Source: DATCLS01 sp036563805 (GTDB lineage: Bacteria; Actinomycetota; Acidimicrobiia; Acidimicrobiales; VFJN01). Taken from it: a stretch of 64,000 bases of DNA. Every line of letters starts with the position of its first letter. Positions within the stretch are counted from its first letter, which is position 1. The notes under the pieces were generated by a model. That model saw only the letters and a program-made list of their open reading frames with translations, ran no database searches and was not told where the DNA came from. Shown here one piece after another: positions 16,868-28,272 of the stretch. The stretch spans positions 110,432 to 174,431 of the forward strand of contig DATCLS010000002.1 in assembly GCA_036563805.1 (NCBI GenBank), given 5' to 3'. A program made the translations under genes and the position numbers.

Positions 16868-18150
16868 CCGGCAAGTCCGTGATGATCCGGGGCGGGTGCG
16901 TGGTCGACGCCACCGGCGAGCGCCGGGCCGACGTGGTCGTGGCCGACGGCGAGATCGTTGCCGTCGGCGAAGACCTCGACGCCCACGCCGACGTCGAGCT
17001 CGACGCCGGGGGCTGCCTGGTCGGGCCCGGGCTGGTCGACGTCCACACCCACCTGCGCCAGCCCGGACGCGAGGAGGCCGAGACCGTCGAGACCGGCGCC
17101 CGTGCCGCGGCGCTGGGCGGCTTCACGTGCATCCTGGCCATGCCCAACACCGAGCCGGCCATCGACTCGGCCGGCGTGGCCCGCGAGGTGCTCGAGCTGG
17201 GCCGGGGCACGACCTGCGACGTCCGCACCTCGGCGGCCATCACGGTCGGGCGGCAGGGCGAGCGGCTGACGCCCATGGCCGAGCTGGCCGAGCTGGGGGT
17301 CCGGTTCTTCACCGACGACGGCTCGGGCGTCCAGGACGGCCGGCTGATGCGCCGGGCGCTGGAGTACGCCCGCGGCCTCGGCGTGGTGCTGGCCCAGCAC
17401 TGCGAGGACGAGGCCCTGGCCGCCGGCGGCCACATGAACGAGGGCGCCTGGTCGTCGCGGCTCGGCATCCCCGGCCAGCCGGCCGAGGCCGAGGAGCTGA
17501 TGGTCATGCGCGACATCGCCCTGGCTCGGCTCACCGGGGCCCGCGTCCACCTCCAGCACCTGTCGACCCGCCGGTCGCTGGAGCTGGTCGCCCAGGCCAA
17601 GGCCGCCGGCCTGCGGGTGACCTGCGAGGTCACGCCGCACCACTTCACGCTCACCGACGAGCGGTGCGCGACCTACGACCCGGTGTTCAAGGTCAATCCG
17701 CCGCTGCGCACCGGCGACGATGTGGCCGCCGTGCGCGCCGCCCTGGCCGCCGGCACGGTCGACTGCATCGCCACCGACCACGCCCCGCACACCCCCGAGA
17801 CCAAGGAGCAGCCGTTCGACCAGGCCCCGCCGGGCATGCTCGGCCTGGAGACGGCGCTCGCGTTGGCCCTGACCGAGCTCGACCTCGCCCCGATCGACGT
17901 GTTCGCCCTCCTGTCGTGGGGGCCGGCGGCGGTGCTGGGCGTCGACGACGTCCACGGCGGCCCGGTGGCGCCCGGCCGCCCCGCCCACCTCTGCGTGGTC
18001 GACCCCACCGAGACGTGGACGGTCGACCCCGGGCGGCTGGCCAGCCGCAGCCGCAACACGCCGTACGCCGGGATGGAGCTGACCGGCAGGGTGCGCCACA
18101 CGCTGCTGGCGGGGGAGCCCGTCGTCGTCGACGGGGAGGCGCAACGATGA
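16864..18150 (+). CDS. pyrC: Dihydroorotase
   Basis: PyrC (428 residues) closes carbamoyl aspartate to dihydroorotate. It is a long-form amidohydrolase with metal ligands His61 and His63 in HTHLRQPGREEAET, a His in HLQHLST, and the catalytic Asp in DCIATDHAPHTPETKEQPF. The GTG start overlaps the pyrB stop. Downstream, 51 bases separate it from carA and contain the ARG box. Confidence 0.95.
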   Translation: MTGKSVMIRGGCVVDATGERRADVVVADGEIVAVGEDLDAHADVELDAGGCLVGPGLVDVHTHLRQPGREEAETVETGARAAALGGFTCILAMPNTEPAIDSAGVAREVLELGRGTTCDVRTSAAITVGRQGERLTPMAELAELGVRFFTDDGSGVQDGRLMRRALEYARGLGVVLAQHCEDEALAAGGHMNEGAWSSRLGIPGQPAEAEELMVMRDIALARLTGARVHLQHLSTRRSLELVAQAKAAGLRVTCEVTPHHFTLTDERCATYDPVFKVNPPLRTGDDVAAVRAALAAGTVDCIATDHAPHTPETKEQPFDQAPPGMLGLETALALALTELDLAPIDVFALLSWGPAAVLGVDDVHGGPVAPGRPAHLCVVDPTETWTVDPGRLASRSRNTPYAGMELTGRVRHTLLAGEPVVVDGEAQR

Positions 18151-18164
18151 TGCATGCAGTACAC

Positions 18165-18178
18165 TGCATAGCTATGCA
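18165..18178. promoter_or_regulatory. ARG box (ArgR operator) between pyrC and carA
   Basis: TGCATAGCTATGCA is a perfect 14-base palindrome with the TGCAT-N4-ATGCA arms of ARG boxes. A second ATGCA half-site starts 20 bases upstream at 18154, one two-turn step away, as in tandem ARG boxes. ATGCAT (18150) and TATGCA (18173) with a 17-base spacer could be a carA promoter overlapped by the box. This would let arginine control carAB separately from the upstream pyr genes. Confidence 0.75.
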
Positions 18179-18201
18179 CGACAGCTCGGGTCTTCGATCG
18201 G

Positions 18202-19311
18202 GTGCCTGGTCGGGTGGTTGACCTGCGCGAGGGTGTGCTGGTCCTGGCCGACGGCTCGACGTTCGAGGGCGAGCTGATCGGCGCCGATCCCGCGCCGATC
18301 GCCACCGGCGAGGTCGTGTTCAACACCGTCCTGTCCGGCTACCAGGAGGTCATCTCCGACCCGTCCTACGCCGGGCAGATCATCACGTTCACCTATCCGC
18401 ACATCGGCAACTACGGGGTCAACGGCCACGACGACGAGAGCCGGCGGCCGTTCTGCCGAGGCGTGGTCGTGCGCGACCTGGCGCGCCGCCGGTCCAACTG
18501 GCGCGCCACCGACGACCTCGACGCCTACCTGCGCCGGCACGGCGTGCCCGGCATCGCCGGGGTCGACACCCGCCGGCTCACCCGCCACATCCGCGAGGCC
18601 GGGGCGATCCCGGGCGCCTTCGGCGCGCTCGACGCCACCGACGAGACGGCCCTCAAGGCGGCGGCCGCGGCCGAGCCCGGCACCGACGGCCGCAACCTGG
18701 CGGCCGAGGTGACCTGCGCCGAGCCCTACACGGTCCCGGCCACTGGCGGGGGTCGGCGCATCGTCGCCTACGACTTCGGCATCAAGCGCACGATCCTGCG
18801 CCACCTGGCCAAGCTCGGCGAGGTCGAGGTCGTGCCGGCGGGCACGCCGGCGGCCGAGGTGCTGGCCCGCCGGCCCGACGGCGTGTTCCTGTCCAACGGG
18901 CCGGGCGACCCGGCGGCCGTGACCGAGGGCGTGGCCGCCATCCGCGAGCTGCTGGGCGCGGTGCCGGTGTTCGGCATCTGCCTCGGCCACCAGCTGCTGG
19001 GCACCGCGCTCGGGGCCACGACCCACAAGCTGCCGTTCGGCCACCACGGCGGCAACCACCCCGTGAAGCGGGTGGCCAGCGGCCAGGTCGAGATCACCAG
19101 CCAGAACCACAACTACGCGGTGGTCGAGGGCTCGCTCGGCGCGGATGTCGAGGTGACCCACGTCAACCTGAACGACGGCGTGATCGAGGGCATCCGGGCG
19201 CCGCGGCTGCGGGCGTTCGGCGTCCAGTACCACCCCGAGGCCGGGCCCGGCCCCCACGACGCCGCCTACCTGTTCGCCGAGTTCGCCGCCCTCATCGACG
19301 GGACCAGCTAG
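18202..19311 (+). CDS. carA: Carbamoyl-phosphate synthase small (glutaminase) chain
   Basis: CarA (369 residues) supplies ammonia from glutamine. The N-terminal domain has LADGSTFEGE and GYQEVISDPSY-type segments. The class I glutaminase triad shows Cys260 in FGICLGHQLLG and the His and Glu of QYHPEAGPG near residue 347. The GTG at 18202 was chosen; another in-frame GTG at 18214 is possible. The ATG of carB follows the TAG directly. Confidence 0.95.
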   Translation: MPGRVVDLREGVLVLADGSTFEGELIGADPAPIATGEVVFNTVLSGYQEVISDPSYAGQIITFTYPHIGNYGVNGHDDESRRPFCRGVVVRDLARRRSNWRATDDLDAYLRRHGVPGIAGVDTRRLTRHIREAGAIPGAFGALDATDETALKAAAAAEPGTDGRNLAAEVTCAEPYTVPATGGGRRIVAYDFGIKRTILRHLAKLGEVEVVPAGTPAAEVLARRPDGVFLSNGPGDPAAVTEGVAAIRELLGAVPVFGICLGHQLLGTALGATTHKLPFGHHGGNHPVKRVASGQVEITSQNHNYAVVEGSLGADVEVTHVNLNDGVIEGIRAPRLRAFGVQYHPEAGPGPHDAAYLFAEFAALIDGTS

Positions 19312-22698
<3,387 letters not shown>

Positions 22699-23653
22699 CC
22701 GCCCGGGTCGGCTCGGTCACCCTGCCCAACCCGGTCATGACCGCCTCGGGGACGGCCGGGCACGGCGCCGAGCTGGCGCCGTACCTCGACCTCGGCGCGC
22801 TGGGGGCGATCGTGGTCAAGTCGCTGCACGCCGAGCCGTGGGCCGGGAACCCGCCTCTGCGGGTCCACGAGACGGCGGCCGGGATGATCAATTCGGTCGG
22901 CCTCCAGGGGCCCGGCGTGGCCGCCTGGCTGGCCGACGACCTGCCCGAGCTGGCGGCCACCGGCGCCCGGGTCGTGGCGTCGATCTGGGGCCGCACGGTG
23001 GCCGAGTACGAGGCGGCGGCCGCCCTGCTGGCCGGGGCGCCCGCCGCGGTCGTGGCCGTCGAGGTCAACCTGTCGTGCCCCAACACCGAGTCGGGCCGCG
23101 ACCTGTTCGCCCACTCGGCCGCGGCCACCCGGGACGCCGTCCGGGCCGCGGCGGCGTGCGGTCGGCCGCTGTGGGCCAAGCTCAGCCCCAACGCCGGCGA
23201 CCTCGTCCCGATTGCCGCCGCGGCCCGCGACGCCGGCGCCGAGGCGGTCACGTTGGTCAACACCGTGATGGGCATGGCCATCGACCCCGAGACCCGCCGC
23301 TTCCGGCTGGGCGCGGGCCCCCGGGGCGGTGGCCTGTCGGGTCCAGCGATCCACCCGATCGCCGTGCGCGCCGTCTTCGACGTCCACCGGGCGCTGCCCG
23401 ACCTGCCGATCGTGGGTGTCGGGGGCGTCGCCTCCGGGGTCGACGCCGCGGAGCTGCTCCTGGCCGGGGCGAGCGCCGTGCAGGTGGGCACCGCCACCTT
23501 CGCCGACCCCCGGGCGCCGGCCCGGGTGCTGGCCGAGCTGCGAGCATGGGCCGTCCGCCAGGGGGCCCGGTGCCTCGCCGAGGTGGTCGGGGCGGTCGAG
23601 GAGTGAACGCCGAGAGCTACCCCGCGAGCCAGACCGCGAGCCGAGGAGGACGC

Positions 23654-24403
23654 ATGGACCGCACCGATGTGCAGGGGCTGGACGCCAAGGCGCGGGACGC
23701 CGAGCAGGAGGGCGCCCCCGAGGAGATCCGCCGCCGCCTGGCGCTGGCGCTCGACGTCGACGACCTGGTGGCCGCCGTGCGGCTGGCCCGCGACCTCGAG
23801 CCGTGGTTCGGCACGATGAAGGTCGGCCTCGAGCTGTACAGCGCCGCCGGCCCCGAGGCGGTGTCCAGCCTGCTCGACCTGGGCGTCGACGTGTTCTGCG
23901 ACCTCAAACTGCACGACATCCCCACGACCGTCGAGCGGGCGGCCCGGGTGCTGGGGGCGCTCGGCGTGCGCTACCTGAACGTCCACGCCGCCGGCGGCGC
24001 CACCATGGTGCGCGCCGGGGTCGAGGGCCTGCGCGAGGGCGCGGCCGGTGCCGGCCTGCCCGCCCCCGTGGCGCTGGCCGTCACGGTCCTGACCAGCGAG
24101 CCCGAGGCCAGCACCCACCTGCTCCACCAGCGGGTCACGGCCGGCCTCGAGGCCGGGGTTGACGGGTTCGTGTGCGGGGCGCCCGACGTGCCCGCCATCC
24201 GCCAACTGGCCCCCCGGGCGGTTCTGGTCACCCCCGGCATCCGGCCCGAGGGCACGCCGGTCGACGACCAGGGGCGCGTGGCCACGCCGGCCCGGGCGCT
24301 GGCCGACGGCGCCGATCTCCTGGTGATCGGCCGGGCGGTCACGCGCGCCCCCGACCCGGTGGCCGCGGCCCGGTCCCTGGTGGCGGGTTTGTCAGCAACC
24401 TAG
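23654..24403 (+). CDS. pyrF: Orotidine 5'-phosphate decarboxylase
   Basis: OMP decarboxylase (249 residues) completes UMP synthesis. The catalytic DLKLHDIP has Asp83, Lys85 and Asp88; VTPGIRPEG and the phosphate-binding LVIGRAVTRAPDP follow. The ATG at 23654 has a perfect AGGAGG 5 bases upstream. An in-frame GTG at 23603 overlaps the pyrD stop as GTGA and would add 17 residues before it, so coupling may produce a second form. It is last in the pyr operon. Confidence 0.93.
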   Translation: MDRTDVQGLDAKARDAEQEGAPEEIRRRLALALDVDDLVAAVRLARDLEPWFGTMKVGLELYSAAGPEAVSSLLDLGVDVFCDLKLHDIPTTVERAARVLGALGVRYLNVHAAGGATMVRAGVEGLREGAAGAGLPAPVALAVTVLTSEPEASTHLLHQRVTAGLEAGVDGFVCGAPDVPAIRQLAPRAVLVTPGIRPEGTPVDDQGRVATPARALADGADLLVIGRAVTRAPDPVAAARSLVAGLSAT

Positions 24404-24459
24404 AGAAAAAAAGCCGGGTTCCGGGCCGTTTGTGTCGCAGACCAGGTCGCGGGGTGGGC

Positions 24460-24465
24460 TAACGT
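24460..24465 (+). promoter_or_regulatory. Probable -10 element of mIHF (leaderless)
   Basis: TAACGT ends 8 bases before the ATG at 24474, predicting a transcript that begins at the start codon. No good -35 was seen. Confidence 0.45.
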
Positions 24466-24473
24466 GCGCGTTC

Positions 24474-24791
24474 ATGCCTCAGCCTCCCAACCTCACACCC
24501 GAGCAGCGCGAAGCCGCACTTGCCAAGGCCGCCGAGGCCCGCCGCGCCCGGGCCGAGCTGAAGGAGAAGCTCAAGATGGGGTCGCTGACCCTCGGCGAGC
24601 TGCTCCAGCAGGCCGACTCGGACGACACGGTGGGCAAGATGAAGGTCCTCGCTGTGCTCGAGTCCCTCCCCGGCGTCGGCAAGGTCCGTGCCCGGCGCGC
24701 GATGGAAGACATCGGCATCGCCGACACGCGGCGTGTGCGGGGCCTGGGCGAGCAGCAGCGCAAGGCCCTCCTCGAGGCGTTCTCCGGTTGA
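24474..24791 (+). CDS. mihF: Mycobacterial-type integration host factor (mIHF) nucleoid protein
   Basis: A 105-residue basic DNA-binding protein limited to actinobacteria and unrelated to E. coli IHF. It shows the N-terminal helix LTPEQREAALAKAAEARRAR, then LKMGSLTLGELL, and the helix-two-turn-helix region LPGVGKVRARRAME with GLGEQQRKALLEAF at the end. It bends and compacts DNA and is essential in mycobacteria. It lies between pyrF and the kinase gene exactly as in Mycobacterium. The ATG start gives the short form known in that genus. Confidence 0.93.
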   Translation: MPQPPNLTPEQREAALAKAAEARRARAELKEKLKMGSLTLGELLQQADSDDTVGKMKVLAVLESLPGVGKVRARRAMEDIGIADTRRVRGLGEQQRKALLEAFSG

Positions 24792-24813
24792 GCCGGGCGA
24801 CGCCGCCGCTCGA

Positions 24814-24885
24814 TTGCTGACCACGGTCGTGGGCCCGCCGGGACCGGGCACGGCCACCGCATCGAGACGGGGCGCCCGGTGCTGA
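24814..24885 (+). pseudogene. Broken tandem copy of the 5' end of the CMP kinase gene
   Basis: From 24814 the frame reads LLTTVVGPPGPGTATASRRGARC and stops. It closely matches the first 23 codons of the following kinase (LITIAGPPGSGTTTASKRVAR). At the DNA level about 65 bases repeat with high identity and an offset of 65, which breaks the frame. The P-loop of the copy is damaged. It is best seen as a decayed partial duplication. Confidence 0.7.
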
Positions 24886-25412
24886 TCACGATCGCCGGCC
24901 CGCCGGGCTCGGGCACGACCACCGCATCCAAGCGGGTGGCCCGTGCGCTCGCCATCGAGCTGGTGCCCGGCGGCGAGGTGTTCCGCGCCATGGCCTCCGA
25001 GCGGGGCATGTCCCTGGCCTCGTTCGGGGCCTACGCGGCCGAGCACCCCGAGGTCGACGTCGAGCTCGACTCCCGGTTGGCGGCCCGGGCCCGCAAGGGC
25101 GAGGTCGTCATCGAGTCCCGCCTGAGCGGCTGGATCGCCCACCGGGACGGGCTCCCGTCGGTGAAGACGTGGATCGACTGCGACCCCCGCGTCCGGGCCG
25201 CCCGGGTGGCCGGGCGCGAGGGGGTCTCGGTCGACCAGGCCTTGGCCGACAACGCCGAACGGCAGCGGGTCGAGCACGACCGCTACCTGGCCCTGTACGG
25301 CATCGACCTCGCCGACCTGTCGATCTACGACCTGGTCCTCGACTCGGGCGAGCTCGGCCCGGACGAGATCGCCGACCGCATCGTCGCCGCGGCCCGCGCT
25401 CATCCCTGGTGA
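24879..25412 (+). CDS. Archaeal-type (d)CMP kinase-like protein
   Basis: A 177-residue P-loop kinase. It resembles archaeal cytidylate kinases: LITIAGPPGSGTTT, LVPGGEVFRAMASERGMSLASF, AAEHPEVDVELDSRLAARA, VVIESRLSGWIAH and NAERQRVEHDRYLALYGID. It does not have the GPSGVGKGT loop or the fold order of guanylate kinase, although gmk occupies this spot in other actinobacteria. The P-loop lysine is Thr13 (GSGTTT), a variant I recall from some archaeal members. It probably phosphorylates CMP/dCMP. The start is GTG; a broken copy of its own beginning lies just upstream. Confidence 0.8.
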   Translation: MLITIAGPPGSGTTTASKRVARALAIELVPGGEVFRAMASERGMSLASFGAYAAEHPEVDVELDSRLAARARKGEVVIESRLSGWIAHRDGLPSVKTWIDCDPRVRAARVAGREGVSVDQALADNAERQRVEHDRYLALYGIDLADLSIYDLVLDSGELGPDEIADRIVAAARAHPW

Positions 25413-25536
25413 TCATCCGTCCCTGGCGATCGTCGCCGGCGGGACCGCCGGTCCGCCGGGGAGTTCCCGCTCACCGCTCCGCGGGCGGTACCCTTGTTCG
25501 TCCTCGTTTCCCCTGCTAGCCGAGGTGCGCGCCTTC

Positions 25537-25857
25537 ATGGCCTCACGCCAAGACACGATGATGAACCCGTCGATCGAAGAGCTCCTCGAGCGAGCCGGCT
25601 CCAAGTTCTCGCTCGTCACGCTCTCCGCCACGCGCGCCCGGCAGATCAACGCCTACTTCAACCAGTTGGGCGAGGGGCTCGGGTCCATCGTCCCGCCGCA
25701 GGTGACGTCGGTGGCCCGCAAGCCGCTGTCGATCGCGTTCGAGGAGATCGCGAGCGACAAGATCGTGCCGGTGCGTCGCGACGAGCAGGCCCCCGAGGGT
25801 GCCGCCGGCGACGGCGGCGCGCCGGGCGGGCCGGCCCCCGCACCCGCCGACTCGTAG
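25537..25857 (+). CDS. rpoZ: DNA-directed RNA polymerase omega subunit
   Basis: Omega (106 residues from the ATG) helps assemble RNA polymerase. The core pattern MNPSIEELLERAGSKFSLVTLSATRARQIN is present in pieces, then PLSIAFEEIASDKIV. The last 25 residues are an Ala/Gly/Pro tail. A GTG 12 bases upstream is possible. GAGG lies 11 bases ahead of the ATG, and TACCCT at 25489 may be a -10 giving a leader of about 36 bases. The mihF-kinase-rpoZ-coaBC order is conserved. Confidence 0.93.
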   Translation: MASRQDTMMNPSIEELLERAGSKFSLVTLSATRARQINAYFNQLGEGLGSIVPPQVTSVARKPLSIAFEEIASDKIVPVRRDEQAPEGAAGDGGAPGGPAPAPADS

Positions 25858-25876
25858 CCGCGGGCTGGCTGGTCCC

Positions 25877-27085
25877 GTGCTCGCCGGACGGCGCGTCGTC
25901 CTCGGGGTCTCGGGCGGCATCGCCGCCTACAAGGCCATCGAGGTGTGCCGGCGCCTGGTCGACGGCGGCGCCCACGTCGTCCCGATCATGACCCGGGGGG
26001 CCACCCGGTTCGTGGGCGAGACCACGTTCTCGGCGCTGGCCTCCGAGCCGGTCCACACGTCGCTGTGGAGCGACCGCGACCCCATCCCGCACACGCGGCT
26101 CGGCCAGTCGGCCGACGTCGTGGTGGTGGCGCCGGCCACGGCCCGCATCATCGGCACCTACGCGGCCGGCATCTCCAACGACCTGCTCACCGCCACGCTG
26201 CTGGCTACCGAGGCCCCGGTCGTGGTCTGCCCGGCCATGCACACCGAGATGTGGCGGCACCCGGCGGTGCAGGACAACATCGCCACCCTGCGCCGGCGGG
26301 GCGTGCACGTCGTCGAGCCCGAGGAGGGGCGCCTGGCGGGCGGTGACGTCGGGGCCGGCCGGCTCGCGGACGCGGCCACGATCGTGGCCGCCGTCGAGGC
26401 GGTCCTGGCCGAGGCCGGCGAGCAGGGCGCCGGCGACCTGGCGGGGCTGCACGTGCTCGTGACCGCGGGCGGCACCCGCGAGCCGATCGACCCCGTGCGG
26501 TTCATCGGCAACCGGTCGTCCGGCAAGCAGGGCCACGCCCTGGCCGACGAGGCCGCGGCCCGGGGCGCCAAGGTCACGCTCGTGACCACCACCCGGATGG
26601 ACGGGCCGCGGGGGGCCGACGTGGTGCGGGTCGAGACCGCGGCCGAGATGCACGAGGCCGTCACGGCCGTGGCGCCGACCGCCGACATCGTCGTCATGGC
26701 GGCGGCCGTCGCCGACTTCCGGCCCGTGCGGGTGGCCGAGCAGAAGATCAAGAAGGCCGGTGGGGTGCCCGAGGTCGTCCTCGAGCCCACGGTCGACATC
26801 CTCGCCTCTCTGGGCGGCAGCAAGCCGCCGGGGCAGACCCTGGTCGGATTTGCGGCAGAGACGCAGGATGTGCGAGAGAATGCAGCAGCCAAGCTGCTGG
26901 GCAAAGGCGCCGATCTGATCGTTGCCAACGACGTGACGGCACCCGGCGCTGGATTCGAGCACGACACCAACCATGTCGTGATCCTTAACGCCGACGGCAC
27001 TGAGCGCGAGGTGCCTTTGGCCGACAAGCGGGCGATCGCCCACGCCGTGTTCAATGCCGTCCTGGAGAGGAGAACCAACCAGTGA
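25877..27085 (+). CDS. coaBC: CoaBC: phosphopantothenoylcysteine decarboxylase / phosphopantothenate--cysteine ligase
   Basis: A 402-residue bifunctional enzyme making 4'-phosphopantetheine for CoA. The FMN decarboxylase half has LGVSGGIAAYKAIE, ISNDLLTATLLA and PAMHTEMW; the ligase half opens with LVTAGGTREPIDPVRFIGNRSSG and has NDVTAPGAGF. In the decarboxylase clamp loop the sequence is GRLAGGDVGAGR, where E. coli has a cysteine (ACGD). The His in PAMH replaces the E. coli Asn, as I recall for other actinobacteria. The last 250 bases are visibly less GC-rich. The GTG at 25877 fits the family start; the stop overlaps metK. Confidence 0.93.
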   Translation: MLAGRRVVLGVSGGIAAYKAIEVCRRLVDGGAHVVPIMTRGATRFVGETTFSALASEPVHTSLWSDRDPIPHTRLGQSADVVVVAPATARIIGTYAAGISNDLLTATLLATEAPVVVCPAMHTEMWRHPAVQDNIATLRRRGVHVVEPEEGRLAGGDVGAGRLADAATIVAAVEAVLAEAGEQGAGDLAGLHVLVTAGGTREPIDPVRFIGNRSSGKQGHALADEAAARGAKVTLVTTTRMDGPRGADVVRVETAAEMHEAVTAVAPTADIVVMAAAVADFRPVRVAEQKIKKAGGVPEVVLEPTVDILASLGGSKPPGQTLVGFAAETQDVRENAAAKLLGKGADLIVANDVTAPGAGFEHDTNHVVILNADGTEREVPLADKRAIAHAVFNAVLERRTNQ

Positions 27086-28272
27086 GTCAGTGGACCTTCA
27101 CATCGGAGTCGGTCACCGAGGGCCATCCCGACAAGATGGCCGACCAGATCAGTGACGCGATCCTCGATGCGATCCTGGAGCAGGACCCGATGGCGCGGGT
27201 GGCCTGCGAGACCCTGGTCACGACCGGTCTGGCCGTGGTGGCGGGTGAGATCACCACCAACGCCTACATCGAGATCCCCAACGTCGTACGGGAGACGATC
27301 AAGGGCATCGGCTACGACCGCGAGTCGGTCGGCTTCGATGGTCACACCTGCGGTGTCGTCACGTCGATCGATCCCCAGTCGCCCGACATCGCCCAGGGCG
27401 TCGACGCCGCCTACGAGAAGCGGACGGGCGTCGCCGACGAGGACCTCGACATGCAGGGCGCCGGCGACCAGGGGATGATGTTCGGCTACGCGGTCGACGA
27501 GACCGAGGACCTGATGCCGCTGCCGATCTGGCTGGCCCACCGCCTGTCGCACCGGCTCTCCGAGGTCCGGAAGGCCGGCATCCTGCCCTACCTGCGCCCC
27601 GACGGGAAGACCCAGGTCACCTTCGAGTACCGCGACGGCGTGCCGGTGGCGCTGAAGACCGTCCTGATCTCGACGCAGCACCAGCCCGGCCTCGACGCCG
27701 AGACGCTCATCAAGCCCGACCTGATCGAGCACGTCATCCGGCCGCTCGTCCCGCCGCAGTTCCAGGACGACGACTATCGGGTGCTCGTCAACCCGACCGG
27801 CGCCTTCGAGCTCGGCGGCCCCCACGCCGACTGCGGTCTCACCGGCCGCAAGATCATCGTCGACACCTACGGCGGCGCCGCCCGCCACGGCGGCGGCGCG
27901 TTCTCCGGCAAGGACCCGTCCAAGGTCGACCGGTCCGCCGCCTACGCGGCCCGCTGGGTCGCCAAGAACGTCGTGGCCGCCGGCGCCGCCAAGCGGTGCG
28001 AGGTCCAGGTGGCCTACGCCATCGGCGTCGCCCACCCGGTGTCGCTGCTGGTCGACACGTTCGGCACCGAGACCGTCGACCCGCAGAAGATCAGCGAGGC
28101 CGTGCAGGAGATCTTCGACCTGCGGCCGGCGGCGATCGTGCGCGACCTCGACCTGCGCCGGCCGATCTACAAGAAGACCGCCGCCTACGGGCACTTCGGG
28201 CGTGACGAGAAGGAGTTCTCCTGGGAGCAGGCGACTCGGGTCGACGACCTGAAGTCCGCTCTGGGTCTCTGA
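27082..28272 (+). CDS. metK: S-adenosylmethionine synthase
   Basis: MetK (396 residues) makes SAM from methionine and ATP. Motifs are TSESVTEGHPDK, the hexapeptide region QGAGDQGMMFGYA, and the P-loop-like GGGAFSGKDPSKVDRSAAY. It is of full length and opens with a GTG overlapping the coaBC stop. The following priA frame appears to start at a CTG overlapping the metK stop. No SAM riboswitch is possible ahead of it because the coaBC gene fills the space. Confidence 0.97.
   Translation: MSQWTFTSESVTEGHPDKMADQISDAILDAILEQDPMARVACETLVTTGLAVVAGEITTNAYIEIPNVVRETIKGIGYDRESVGFDGHTCGVVTSIDPQSPDIAQGVDAAYEKRTGVADEDLDMQGAGDQGMMFGYAVDETEDLMPLPIWLAHRLSHRLSEVRKAGILPYLRPDGKTQVTFEYRDGVPVALKTVLISTQHQPGLDAETLIKPDLIEHVIRPLVPPQFQDDDYRVLVNPTGAFELGGPHADCGLTGRKIIVDTYGGAARHGGGAFSGKDPSKVDRSAAYAARWVAKNVVAAGAAKRCEVQVAYAIGVAHPVSLLVDTFGTETVDPQKISEAVQEIFDLRPAAIVRDLDLRRPIYKKTAAYGHFGRDEKEFSWEQATRVDDLKSALGL

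Noticed and set aside
24402..24438. A-run followed by a small GC hairpin, possible minus-strand terminator after pyrF
   Set aside because: The stem is only 4 bp and no minus-strand gene ends there.
24879..25412. Guanylate kinase (gmk) by gene position
   Set aside because: The protein lacks the guanylate kinase P-loop and GMP-binding patterns and instead carries archaeal CMP kinase motifs throughout.
26850..27085. SAM riboswitch or attenuator before metK
   Set aside because: This DNA codes for the conserved end of CoaBC, and no riboswitch core was found.
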